Counted from the stretch's first letter, positions 1 through 7,681 are shown. The stretch: DNA of 23,072 nucleotides from Cloacimonetes bacterium UBA3541 (GCA_002376725.1 DFOM01000053.1:1-23072), one strand, 5' to 3'. The notes: generated by a model not told the origin, from the letters alone. Numbers and translations are program-made.

Positions 1-778
1 TTTTAATATTATGTATAATTAACTCTAAAACATCTCTATAAACACATTCAAAATCAGGTATTGATGTTAATTGATGCTTAAGTGAATTCTCCCAGGCACA
101 TTTAAAATCATCTTTTCTATTGGCTAAATCCTGAATATTAAACTTTACTCTTGAAAAAGAAAATTTTTGTTGAAGGATATCTAAACATTTCAATTGGCTA
201 ATCTTATCCCATAAAAACCACACATCATATAAATCCCTCGGTCTTGTTCGTTGAAAAAAACTTCTTATCTTTTCAGCTAAAATTTCTTCAATAGCATAAA
301 CTTTAATATCTACTTGTAAATTATCCGAGTAAGGGTGAATAATTTTCATAATGTTAATGGGTAACAATAATTTTTCTTTATCATATGAGGTAATATCTAT
401 TTTAATTTTTGTTAAATGGGTCTTCTTTTGGGTTATTTGAAAATAAGTATTAACTTCAAAACCTGTAGTATCTTCATTAATGTTAGTATTCTCATATTTA
501 AAATAAATACCAGATTTTTTCTGAACATTTTTAGTAGCTTCATCAAACCATTCAATTAGTAGTTTTTTATTAATGTCTTTTGTTGCCGTAAAGTCAATAT
601 CGTCTGAAAATCTATAATCTTCAAAATAAACTTTCTTAATTCCTGTTCCGCCTTTTAGCACCAGGGGATAAGTAGATAGTTCACTTAATAACCAGTTTTG
701 TGCATAATCTCTTTCTATCGTGGATAGAGGAACACCTTTTATTCTAGCAATTTGTCTGATTTCTAAAGAAGATATCAT
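1..778 (-). CDS. AbiEii-family nucleotidyltransferase toxin, 3' end outside the window
   Basis: Type IV toxin of the AbiE phage-resistance toxin-antitoxin family, a cytoplasmic nucleotidyltransferase-like protein. It was translated by hand: 259 codons are open from the ATG at 778-776 to the left edge with no stop, so the C-terminus is missing. The four family motifs are visible: KGGTGIKKVYF (residues 42-52), RFSDDIDFT (56-64, with the Asp pair of the nucleotidyltransferase fold), KIKIDIT (124-130, third Asp D128) and AEKIRSFF...RDLYDVW (168-187). The start codon overlaps the antitoxin stop as ATGA, so translation is probably coupled. Known for the family: the toxin blocks growth by modifying tRNA or another nucleotide-binding target, and the antitoxin counteracts it by acting as a repressor. 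Family homologues are roughly 260-310 residues, so probably little is missing. Activity and intactness cannot be judged from this piece. Confidence 0.88.
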   Translation of the reverse strand, partial: MISSLEIRQIARIKGVPLSTIERDYAQNWLLSELSTYPLVLKGGTGIKKVYFEDYRFSDDIDFTATKDINKKLLIEWFDEATKNVQKKSGIYFKYENTNINEDTTGFEVNTYFQITQKKTHLTKIKIDITSYDKEKLLLPINIMKIIHPYSDNLQVDIKVYAIEEILAEKIRSFFQRTRPRDLYDVWFLWDKISQLKCLDILQQKFSFSRVKFNIQDLANRKDDFKCAWENSLKHQLTSIPDFECVYRDVLELIIHNIK

Positions 779-1533
779 TCTAAATTTTTTAAGATATGGT
801 CATCCAGGTTAATTATTAATCTCCATTTAGCGTTTTTAATACCATATTTTGGCATTGTAGGATCAAGAAATACATAATTCCTGGTATTAATCGTTGGCAA
901 TTTAACATTTATATTAAGTAAATCACAAAGAAATCCTAATCTTCTGATAACTGCAGAATTATTAATGTTCTGAGCATATAGAACTAATTGATTTATATCA
1001 AGAGCCATTTTTTTTAAAGATTTCGCTATTTCTAAAATACCACCACAATATTGTGGCTTATCTAAACAATCAATTATAGTTTTCTCTTTATCAGTTATAT
1101 TAATTAAATTATCGTCAATCCATTCCTGAGTTAAGCCAAAAAACTTTTCTTTTTTTATAGTGACTATTTTAAATTCAATACCGAGCACCTTAATATTTTG
1201 ATTTTTCTTCCTGGAAGTGGTTTGAATAAATGTTTGAATAGGTATTTGTTCTGTAAATCCATAAAAATTTAAAGCACTCCAATAAGCAATAGCATAAGGT
1301 TTAATGAGTACAGACCCAATAATAAATTCATTGATTGTATATTCACCCTTTTGAGCTCCAAGAGGAATAATTAAATATTTCCCCTTTTCTATTCGTTCTA
1401 TGAATCCTTTTTTCTCATAGCGAGAAAGGATAGTTTTTGTAACCGAAATATTATTATTCATTAACTTTTTAGCTTCTTCAAAAGTGAAGTAGCTACCTTT
1501 TTTGGATAACTGATTTATAATGTCTATTCTCAT
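775..1533 (-). CDS. AbiEi-family antitoxin / transcriptional regulator
   Basis: Antitoxin of the AbiE type IV toxin-antitoxin system, 252 aa. The N-terminal 60 residues form a winged helix-turn-helix (helices around 15-25 and 31-43, then the wing RIEKGKYLI at about 47-55), as expected for an AbiEi DNA-binding domain. The rest holds the conserved family stretch IKPYAIAYWSALNFYGFTEQ (about 78-97) and a C-terminal antitoxin domain. It is first in a two-gene operon and its TGA overlaps the toxin ATG by four bases. No strong Shine-Dalgarno sequence precedes the ATG. Known for the family: AbiEi binds inverted repeats in its own promoter and represses the operon; matching palindromes lie 15-50 bases upstream here. 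The pair is flanked by a housekeeping-type peptidase gene and has low GC. I infer that it is a mobile defence or maintenance module. Confidence 0.85.
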   Translation of the reverse strand: MRIDIINQLSKKGSYFTFEEAKKLMNNNISVTKTILSRYEKKGFIERIEKGKYLIIPLGAQKGEYTINEFIIGSVLIKPYAIAYWSALNFYGFTEQIPIQTFIQTTSRKKNQNIKVLGIEFKIVTIKKEKFFGLTQEWIDDNLINITDKEKTIIDCLDKPQYCGGILEIAKSLKKMALDINQLVLYAQNINNSAVIRRLGFLCDLLNINVKLPTINTRNYVFLDPTMPKYGIKNAKWRLIINLDDHILKNLE

Positions 1534-1547
1534 TTTAATACACTATG

Positions 1548-1583
1548 GTTAACAATATTGTTTACTTTGGTGCATACATATGC
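1548..1583. promoter_or_regulatory. Two palindromes upstream of the antitoxin, candidate operators
   Basis: 1551-1562 is a perfect 12-base palindrome (AACAATATTGTT), extending to 18 bases (1548-1565) with one mismatched pair. Directly beyond it, 1572-1583 is GCATA-CA-TATGC, a 5+5 inverted repeat. Both lie within 50 bases upstream of the antitoxin ATG, where an autorepressor of the AbiEi type would bind. No convincing -35/-10 pair was identified around them, so the promoter itself is not called. Confidence 0.5.
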
Positions 1584-1810
1584 GATTAACTTCATATAAA
1601 TAATTAATCTTTAGATTTATTTCTAATGTTAATATCATTCAATTCTTCCGACACTTTCTTTAATATAAGATATTACTTAATATAATTTTTATTTTAAAAG
1701 TCAAGACTTATTATTGAATAACATTTTAATTAGGTATGGGATATCATAATTTCCCCCTAGTATACACCAATAAATAATAGGCAACAATAGCCTGCTATTA
1801 TTAAATTACT

Positions 1811-1839
1811 TTGCATAAAGACCGAAACAGAATTATAAA
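1811..1839 (+). promoter_or_regulatory. Candidate sigma-70 type promoter of dcp
   Basis: TTGCAT (1811-1816) and TATAAA (1834-1839) are separated by 17 bases. The -10 matches the consensus at five of six positions, the -35 at only three. Transcription would start near 1846, giving a leader of about 28 bases that contains the AAAGGA ribosome binding site before the ATG at 1874. Confidence 0.5.
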
Positions 1840-1873
1840 TATAGTAACAAGACTAAAATAAAAAGGAACAAAG

Positions 1874-3964
1874 ATGCCAAAAACGGAAAATCCATTATTG
1901 AAAGAAAGAAACGAACATCGTTTACAGGCAATACCATTTGATAAGATTAAAACTGAGCATTTTATGCCCGCTATTCAGGAAGCTTTGAAAATGGCGAAGG
2001 CAGAAATTGAGAGTTTAAAAAATAACCCCGCAGAACCAGATTTTGAAAATACTATTTTAGCTCTGGAATTGAGTGGAGAAAAGCTGGAATATGTAGCCAG
2101 TATCTATTTTAATCTTCTTTCTGCTGAATCAGATGCGGAATTTAAAGCTCTGGCACAAAAGATTTCACCTCTATTAGCCGAATTTAGCAGTAGTATTATG
2201 ACTGATCCCGTTATCTTCTCAAGAGTTAAGAAAGTATGGGAAGAAGAGGTTAAGGATAGACCCAAACCTGAGCTTCCTAAAGATTTTTCGGATAAAGCTT
2301 ATCTGCAACAGGCAGAGCGATATCGTCTGATTGACTTTACTTATAAAGGATTTATTCGGGGTGGCGCTTTATTAACGCCAGAGGAAAAAGAAGAACTCAC
2401 AGAAATAGAAATGGAAGCTTCCAAATTGGGACCTAAATTTAGTGACAATGTCCTGGCTGCCACCAATGCCTTTGAATTATATATTACTAATCCTGAAGAT
2501 GTAGAAGGTATACCTCCCAATGTTTTGGAAAGAGCAGCATATCAGGCAAAAATTAAAGGTAAAAAAGAAGGTTGGTTATTTAATCTTCAACCTTCCAGTA
2601 TGGTCCCTTTTCTAACTCATTGTAAAAACAGAGAATTGCGTCGTAAAATCCAAATTGCCTATAATTCTCGTGCTTTTAATGATAAGTTTGATAACCAGGA
2701 AATTATTAAACGGCTACTACAACTAAGAGAAAGGCGAGCTAAACTTCTAGGTTATCCCACTTATGCAGATTATGTGCTGGAGAATCGTATGGCAGAATCC
2801 GTGCAAAATGTGATTTCTTTTCTGGAAAAAATATATCAAATTGCTTATCCTGTTGCTCAAAATGAATATAAAGAAGTGGTGGAATTTGCCCGAGAAATTG
2901 ATAATATCACTGATTTTCAACCCTGGGATTTAAGTTACTACTCTAATAAATTAAAAGAAAAGAAGTATGCTTATTCCCCGGAAGAGCTACGACCCTGGTT
3001 TAAAGTGGAAGATGTCTTAGAGGGTCTTTTTATTGTTGCCCATCGGCTTTATGGCATTGAAATGAAGCAGGTTCACGATGTACCCACCTGGCATTCTGAT
3101 GTTAGCACCTGGGAAGTTTATGACCGAGATGGTAACTACCTGGGCTTGCTCTATTTAGACCTTTTCCCCAGAGAAACAAAAAGAGGAGGTGCCTGGCAAA
3201 CATCTTTTCAGACCGCAGGGCTGCATTCAGACGGTATGCGCAGACCTCAAGTTGCTATTGTAGCTTCTCTTACACCTTCAACTCCAGAACAGCCCTCACT
3301 TTTACTACTGGATGAAGCTCGCACTATTTTCCATGAATTCGGGCATGCTCTTCATTCTCTTCTTGCTGATGGATATTATAAAGGACTTAGCGGAACCAAT
3401 GTACTCTGGGATTTCGTGGAATTACCCAGTCAATTGATGGAAAACTGGTTGCTGGAAAAAGAAGCATTGGAACTATTTACTCACCATTATCAAACCGGTG
3501 AACCGCTTCCTGAGGAATTACTGGAAAAAGTTATCGCAGCCAGAAATTTCCAGGCAGGGCTTGCTAATATAAATCAGCTTCGTTATGGATATCTGGACCT
3601 TGCCTGGCATACTACACCAGTAGAAAAGATTTCTGACTTAGATGCCTTTGAAAAAGAAGTGATATCCCGTTTTCAGGTGCAACCTCCAGTTCCCGGAAGT
3701 AATATTTCCTGCTCTTTTGCTCATATCTTTGCTGGTGGTTATTCCGCTGGTTATTATTCCTATAAATGGGCAGAATCTCTGGAAGCAGATGTCTGGAGTC
3801 TTTTTAAAGAAAAAGGTATCTTTAACCCTGAAGTGTCTAATGCCTTCCGTCAGTTTATCTTAGCAAGAGGAAATGCCTTCCATCCTATGGACCTATTTGT
3901 CGCCTTTCGCGGAAGAAAACCTGACCCTGAAGCTCTACTTAGAAGGGATGGGCTCATAACCTAA
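1874..3964 (+). CDS. dcp: M3 family metallopeptidase, peptidyl-dipeptidase Dcp type
   Basis: Zinc metallopeptidase of clan MA, family M3A (Dcp/oligopeptidase A/thimet oligopeptidase), 696 aa, the usual length. It cleaves short peptides; Dcp releases C-terminal dipeptides. The catalytic motif HEFGH is at 487-491 and the third zinc ligand E516 lies in DFVELPSQ, 29 residues after H487, as in thimet oligopeptidase. The substrate-binding loop HIFAGGYSAGYYSY is at 617-630. The N-terminal third is the helical lid domain typical of the family (for example PDFENTILALELSGE near 55-69). No signal peptide is visible, so it probably acts in the cytoplasm at the end of peptide breakdown. AAAGGAACAAAG before the ATG supports this start. 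It stands alone, with its own promoter and terminator. Dcp versus oligopeptidase A specificity cannot be separated with certainty; overall similarity favours Dcp. Confidence 0.92.
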   Translation: MPKTENPLLKERNEHRLQAIPFDKIKTEHFMPAIQEALKMAKAEIESLKNNPAEPDFENTILALELSGEKLEYVASIYFNLLSAESDAEFKALAQKISPLLAEFSSSIMTDPVIFSRVKKVWEEEVKDRPKPELPKDFSDKAYLQQAERYRLIDFTYKGFIRGGALLTPEEKEELTEIEMEASKLGPKFSDNVLAATNAFELYITNPEDVEGIPPNVLERAAYQAKIKGKKEGWLFNLQPSSMVPFLTHCKNRELRRKIQIAYNSRAFNDKFDNQEIIKRLLQLRERRAKLLGYPTYADYVLENRMAESVQNVISFLEKIYQIAYPVAQNEYKEVVEFAREIDNITDFQPWDLSYYSNKLKEKKYAYSPEELRPWFKVEDVLEGLFIVAHRLYGIEMKQVHDVPTWHSDVSTWEVYDRDGNYLGLLYLDLFPRETKRGGAWQTSFQTAGLHSDGMRRPQVAIVASLTPSTPEQPSLLLLDEARTIFHEFGHALHSLLADGYYKGLSGTNVLWDFVELPSQLMENWLLEKEALELFTHHYQTGEPLPEELLEKVIAARNFQAGLANINQLRYGYLDLAWHTTPVEKISDLDAFEKEVISRFQVQPPVPGSNISCSFAHIFAGGYSAGYYSYKWAESLEADVWSLFKEKGIFNPEVSNAFRQFILARGNAFHPMDLFVAFRGRKPDPEALLRRDGLIT

Positions 3965-3990
3965 CTTTCTGTTAGTACCAATAATATATT

Positions 3991-4033
3991 AATTCTTTTC
4001 TACCCCTTAGGGGATAGAGAAGAATTATTTTTT
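3991..4033 (+). terminator. Rho-independent terminator of dcp
   Basis: A 16-base left arm (3991-4006, AATTCTTTTCTACCCC) pairs almost completely with 4010-4026 across a TTA loop, with one bulge and one G-U pair. A run of six T follows at 4028-4033. It lies 27 bases after the dcp stop codon. Confidence 0.88.
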
Positions 4034-4335
4034 CTACATTTATACTGGAATTGCAGCGGAGAAATCATAAACCATTAGGGCTCATTAAAAAGCCTCTATC
4101 TCTTATGAAACCTCTATGCATTGAAAGTAATAAGCGATATTTCCTCCAGATCTGTAAATTATAAGTTATGAAAATAGCCCTATCTGATTTTTCTTCGCAA
4201 CTGGATTCCAGCCTTGTATTTTAAACAATTTTAAGCTAACTTTAACCTCTATATCTTTAGAATATGATTAATAAAAATATTTTTCTCTCTATCTCATCCG
4301 TAAAATTAATGTAACAATCTACCAGATAACTCCTT

Positions 4336-4413
4336 ATATCTATCCTTACTCTCTCCTGACTCTTTCTTGCCTAACTCCCCAAGAGAGAGATAAGTAAGAG
4401 TTAAGATGGATAT
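4336..4413. repeat. Imperfect inverted repeat, about 37-base arms
   Basis: The left arm begins ATATCTATCCTTACTCT and the complement of the right arm begins ATATCCATCTTAACTCT; the outer ends match well and the inner parts only loosely. There is no T-run on either side. It could be a degenerate hairpin or a miniature inverted-repeat remnant. No target-site duplication was seen. Confidence 0.3.
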
Positions 4414-4728
4414 AATTAATAATATTCTACTAAGATAAAAATAATTATGTCTTATTTTTTGTTCCAAAACAATAAATTCATATCTTAAGCCATCCTGGTA
4501 AAAGTTCACCAATATTTAATAACTTGATTAGGTTAGTAGGAATATATTAATAGTCATATCAATTTCAACGATCTAAATAGTTAAATTCAACACTTTATTT
4601 TTTCTACCCTAAGTGGATTTTAATAATATAACTCATATAAATTCTCACTCAAATTTTCAAATCGATATCATGTGTCACAGAGGTCTTAAAGGTTTATAGT
4701 TTTGGGAGTTAGATAGGACTGGCTTTAG

Positions 4729-4741
4729 ACTGTGTCACAGT
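4729..4741. promoter_or_regulatory. CTGTG-T-CACAG palindrome, possible operator
   Basis: 13-base symmetrical site ACTGTG-T-CACAGT. Its core decamer TGTGTCACAG recurs at 4671-4680, exactly 60 bases upstream. Paired symmetrical sites at this spacing suggest a DNA-binding protein, but no regulator is known for it. Confidence 0.25.
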
Positions 4742-4893
4742 AGTTATACCAATACAGAGAATTATTGGCAGAGTCTGAACCTGTCGCGACAAGGTAGCTT
4801 TTGATGAAAAAAACTTGACTAGGATTGACAATATGAAGATGATGATTTTATTAGTATATAATAACATAGATTGTGAGAAACGAGGACGATAAA

Positions 4894-5016
4894 ATGTTCT
4901 CAAACAACCTGAAAAACAACAAGTTGGAATTTACACTAACATTTGGGACTCAACACAACCAGACCACAGATGCCATAAAGGCTGAGAATAAAATGAAAAC
5001 AACCTCAAACAAATAA
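4894..5016 (+). CDS. Small hypothetical protein, 40 aa, possibly a decayed fragment
   Basis: Open frame of 40 codons (starts MFSNNLKNNK, ends MKTTSNK). It has a good Shine-Dalgarno sequence, AGGA at 4883-4886, seven bases before the ATG, and a TATAAT hexamer at 4857-4862. It is hydrophilic, with no signal peptide or membrane segment. The stretch LEFTLTFGTQHNQTTDAI (residues 11-28) faintly resembles the LTFG...ATDG segments found near the C-terminal regions of secreted proteins in Cloacimonadota and relatives; this is a weak similarity by eye. Its stop lies four bases before the ribosome binding site of the next remnant, so both may derive from one damaged secreted-protein locus. It may equally be a chance frame. 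Confidence 0.3.
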   Translation: MFSNNLKNNKLEFTLTFGTQHNQTTDAIKAENKMKTTSNK

Positions 5017-5029
5017 AAAAGGAGATATC

Positions 5030-5272
5030 ATATCTAGAAAAAAGGTTCTATCAATGCTACTACTAGCAATTAGTCTTTTATCGGTCTCTTTACTGACAGC
5101 CGATTGCAGATTGATGGCACTAATGGGAGTAAAACCCTACAAATCTGGTGTAAATACTATTAACTGTGACGGTAGAGATAATTCGTATAATCCTGTAAGC
5201 AGCGGTATCTATTTTATCCGCATCAATACAGGAACTGAATCCCACACCCAAAAAATGCTAATGATGAAATAG
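5030..5272 (+). pseudogene. Remnant of a secreted protein: signal peptide joined to the end of a sorting tail
   Basis: The frame reads ISRKKVLSMLLLAISLLSVS and onward: a basic n-region, a long hydrophobic core and a plausible cleavage site at SLLTA-D. About 15 unassignable residues follow, then the last 40 residues of a FlgD-Ig-like C-terminal tail (CDGRDNSYNPVSSGIYFIRI ... QKMLMMK), which aligns with the end of the next gene's tail (WDGKDTFNCDVGSGIYFFKL ... KAMLMK). The mature domain and most of the tail are missing, so an internal deletion is the simplest explanation. The strong Shine-Dalgarno GGAG (5021-5024) sits five bases before ATA at 5030, suggesting the start codon mutated from ATG to ATA. 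An ATG at 5054 (with AAGG eight bases before it) would start inside the signal sequence and give 72 aa without the basic n-region. A short secreted peptide is possible but less likely. Confidence 0.6.
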
Positions 5273-5283
5273 CAAACAATTAA

Positions 5284-5311
5284 GATAGGAAGCGGGTTTC
5301 TGCTTCCTATC
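5284..5311 (+). terminator. Perfect 10-bp hairpin after the remnant gene
   Basis: GATAGGAAGC (5284-5293) and GCTTCCTATC (5302-5311) pair perfectly around an 8-base loop, 12 bases after the stop of the remnant. No T-run follows (AATTATGG), so it may act as a poor terminator, an RNA-stabilising structure or a boundary before the next gene. Confidence 0.45.
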
Positions 5312-5344
5312 AATTATGGCTCTAATATTGCAGGTAAGGACAAC

Positions 5345-7681
5345 ATGAAAACTATATTGACTATTCTACTATTGATACCCCTCGCGCTTAGTGCCGCCAT
5401 CTTGCAGGTATCGCTGGATGGCTCGCAAGCTTACAACTCCGTTCAAAGCGCGGTTAATACCGCTGCGGATCAGGATACCATCCTCATTCACCCCGGAACC
5501 TATTTTGAAAATATCGAGATCATCGGTAGAAAGCTTACTATCGGCAGTCTGGAGCTCACTACTGCAGATAGCACATACATCGCACAAACAGTTATAGACG
5601 CCAATCAAAGCGGAAGTTGTTTTAGCATCACTGAAGATTCTGAGGTCACTCTGCAGGGCTTGTATCTCACCAATGGCACCGGCACACCCAGCCCCAACTG
5701 GGGAGACGAGAAAGGTGGAGCAGTATTTGTTTTTTTTAGTAGGCTCAATATTGTAAACTGCCACATCATCGGCAATCGAGCCTGGTCCGGGGCCGGAATC
5801 TTTTCTGGTTATAGTCATACTTATTTAGCGGGTACGGTTATAGCTAATAACCGTGGTAAAAGTACTGGAGCTCTTGCTTTTGGTGGATATTCTCTGGATG
5901 GTATCAAAACTTTGGAGTTTGATCCTCTCAACAGATGTAGTATATACAACAATATTGCCGGCTATTGTGGCAATGATATATCAATATTTTCGCAGTTCTA
6001 TAATTCTATTAACATCTATCTGGATAAAGCCACAGTGGCCGACAACTCTCCTTACCTGAAAGAATGCATTTATACAGAGCATTATGACATTCAGCAAGAG
6101 TTTAGCTACAATGTATTCATTAATGAAGCGGCTACCCAGCAGCAGTTTGCCGATCTATATGTAAGCCCTGAGGGCGATGACGCCAACACTGGCTTGACAC
6201 CACAGGATCCGCTGAAGACCATTGCCCTGGCTATTCAGAGGATAGGGGCTGATAGTCAACATCCGCATACAATTCATTTAGCCAATGGTCACTATGCTGA
6301 AGATCAGCATTTCCCGCTGAATCTGCGCAGTTATGTGAGCATTGTTGGCGAAAGCGAGGAGGGAGTGATCTTTGGTGGTCCGGATATTTTCTTTTTGGGT
6401 TGGGATTCGGAAAAGGAAGTAACAATAAAGAATATTACTTTTACAGCTACGACCAATCAAGAGTTTTATCTACGGTCACTGATTGAATGCATTACCAGAA
6501 ACAAGATTGATGGGATTCCGGATAAGTTCAGCCTCACTCTGGAAAACCTCAGTTTTCGTGGGATACGTCCGGTTCATTACGATAACTTGTTAAAACTGGC
6601 AGAACTGATTTACCCCGAAAAGCTGATTTTACGCAATATTACAGTGGAAGACTGTATGGTAACAGTAGGTTTTCATTTATGGGGAGGGAATGTCTTTGCC
6701 GATAATGTCTGCATCAACAACTTATACTCAGCTCCACAGGGCAGTATAGTGGGCAGGGCACTAACAATTTATACGAACAATCCTCTTTTTACCGGCGGAG
6801 ACAGTGTGTTTCACAATTTGCGGATCACTGACTGTGAATCGAGATCCGAAGATGGTTCACCCAGTGGAATAGTCACGATAAACCACTCATTTCTGCCCAC
6901 CCAGTTCAGGAATTACTTCATCAATTGCACGATTGCTGACAATATCTGGAGTACAGGCTATGGTGGGGCAATTAATATCGGTGAGGATGCTAAAGCTACC
7001 TTTATCAACAGCATAATCAGCAATGAAGTGGGTATGAACTTTATGCTCGCTAATAAACCCCTGCCTTCGAATTTGCAGTTTCTGAATTGCCTTGTGGGTC
7101 CTGCTGACGACCCTATGGATACCATACTCAATCTGGGACCGAACAACACCATAGAGTGGTTTGGCACAAACCTCAGCTCAGATCCGGAGTTTTATGCCTG
7201 GTCAGCTGATAACCCCTATACGCTGGGACAGGATTCACCCTGCATTGATGCCGGAACTACAGATTTCAGCATCTTTACTATCCCGGATTGGTATGTTTTT
7301 CCCTCCTATGATCTGGCAGGTAATCCACGAATCTACGGCAATCAGGTGGATCTTGGGGCTTATGAATGGCAGGGGCAGACTGATATTGAAGACATTATAA
7401 CGGTTCCGGTCTTCAGCATAAGCAATTACCCCAATCCCTTCAATCCTTCTACCACAATAACATTCAATATCCCAGAAACTGGGAGGGTGACAGTATCTAT
7501 CTATAACATAAAAGGCCAAAAAGTGAAAGACTTGATCAATGCTGAGATTACGCGGGGAACCCATAGTGTGATTTGGGATGGCAAAGATACCTTTAACTGT
7601 GATGTAGGCTCGGGTATCTACTTCTTCAAACTTGTATCAGGAGGTCAAACCTTGATTCGCAAAGCAATGCTTATGAAATAG
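5345..7681 (+). CDS. Secreted parallel beta-helix protein (DUF1565-like) with C-terminal FlgD-Ig-like sorting tail
   Basis: Large exported protein of 778 aa. A Sec signal peptide is clear (MKTILTILLLIPLALSAA). The body has the rhythm of a right-handed parallel beta-helix (pectin-lyase-like fold): a first helix region at about 25-260 (TILIHPGTYFENIEI, VTLQGLYLTNGTG) and a second starting with a DUF1565-like signature LYVSPEGDDANTGLTPQDPL at 271-290. The tail from about residue 690 is a FlgD-Ig-like/type IX-type sorting domain: FSISNYPNPFNPSTTITF, then VSIYNIKGQKVKDL, VIWDGKD, GSGIYFFKL and the terminal KAMLMK. Such tails direct proteins through the outer membrane to the cell surface or medium. 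No catalytic residues were assigned, so the role (polysaccharide binding or cleavage, adhesion) is open. AAGGA lies four bases before the ATG. Its GC content is higher than that of neighbouring genes (28 of 60 bases in 5461-5520; 29 of 60 in 7141-7200), a possible sign of transfer. Confidence 0.85.
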   Translation: MKTILTILLLIPLALSAAILQVSLDGSQAYNSVQSAVNTAADQDTILIHPGTYFENIEIIGRKLTIGSLELTTADSTYIAQTVIDANQSGSCFSITEDSEVTLQGLYLTNGTGTPSPNWGDEKGGAVFVFFSRLNIVNCHIIGNRAWSGAGIFSGYSHTYLAGTVIANNRGKSTGALAFGGYSLDGIKTLEFDPLNRCSIYNNIAGYCGNDISIFSQFYNSINIYLDKATVADNSPYLKECIYTEHYDIQQEFSYNVFINEAATQQQFADLYVSPEGDDANTGLTPQDPLKTIALAIQRIGADSQHPHTIHLANGHYAEDQHFPLNLRSYVSIVGESEEGVIFGGPDIFFLGWDSEKEVTIKNITFTATTNQEFYLRSLIECITRNKIDGIPDKFSLTLENLSFRGIRPVHYDNLLKLAELIYPEKLILRNITVEDCMVTVGFHLWGGNVFADNVCINNLYSAPQGSIVGRALTIYTNNPLFTGGDSVFHNLRITDCESRSEDGSPSGIVTINHSFLPTQFRNYFINCTIADNIWSTGYGGAINIGEDAKATFINSIISNEVGMNFMLANKPLPSNLQFLNCLVGPADDPMDTILNLGPNNTIEWFGTNLSSDPEFYAWSADNPYTLGQDSPCIDAGTTDFSIFTIPDWYVFPSYDLAGNPRIYGNQVDLGAYEWQGQTDIEDIITVPVFSISNYPNPFNPSTTITFNIPETGRVTVSIYNIKGQKVKDLINAEITRGTHSVIWDGKDTFNCDVGSGIYFFKLVSGGQTLIRKAMLMK

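Larger units (their letters stand above)
1534..1873. other. Divergent intergenic region between the AbiE pair and dcp
   Basis: 340 bases, strongly AT-rich, with no coding frame. It carries the antitoxin-proximal palindromes on the left and the dcp promoter on the right. Nothing else was recognised between about 1590 and 1810. Confidence 0.6.
4034..4893. other. Long AT-rich gene-free region with small palindromes
   Basis: About 860 bases without a convincing gene. The open frames on the minus strand here begin at TTG, lack ribosome binding sites and show no recognisable domain. What can be seen: a long imperfect inverted repeat at 4336-4413; the decamer TGTGTCACAG at 4671-4680 and again exactly 60 bases on at 4731-4740, where it extends to the palindrome ACTGTG-T-CACAGT (4729-4741); the palindrome TGTCGCGACA at 4782-4791; and a TATAAT hexamer at 4857-4862 about 30 bases before the next small open frame. 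It may be decayed coding DNA or a regulatory region for the small frames to the right. Confidence 0.55.

Noticed and set aside
4306..4512. 68-codon minus-strand frame with a hydrophobic stretch
   Set aside because: It starts at TTG, has no ribosome binding site and overlaps an imperfect inverted repeat; no domain or convincing composition.
4825..4862. TTGACA at 4825 paired with TATAAT at 4857 as one promoter
   Set aside because: The spacer would be 26 bases, too long for a sigma-70 promoter; only the -10 hexamer is mentioned as suggestive.
4709..4903. 64-codon minus-strand frame
   Set aside because: It starts at TTG and lies opposite the small plus-strand frame and the palindromes; composition follows the AT-rich background.
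5369..5818. 149-codon minus-strand frame inside the secreted beta-helix gene
   Set aside because: It lies wholly within a gene with clear domains on the other strand and has no recognisable family.
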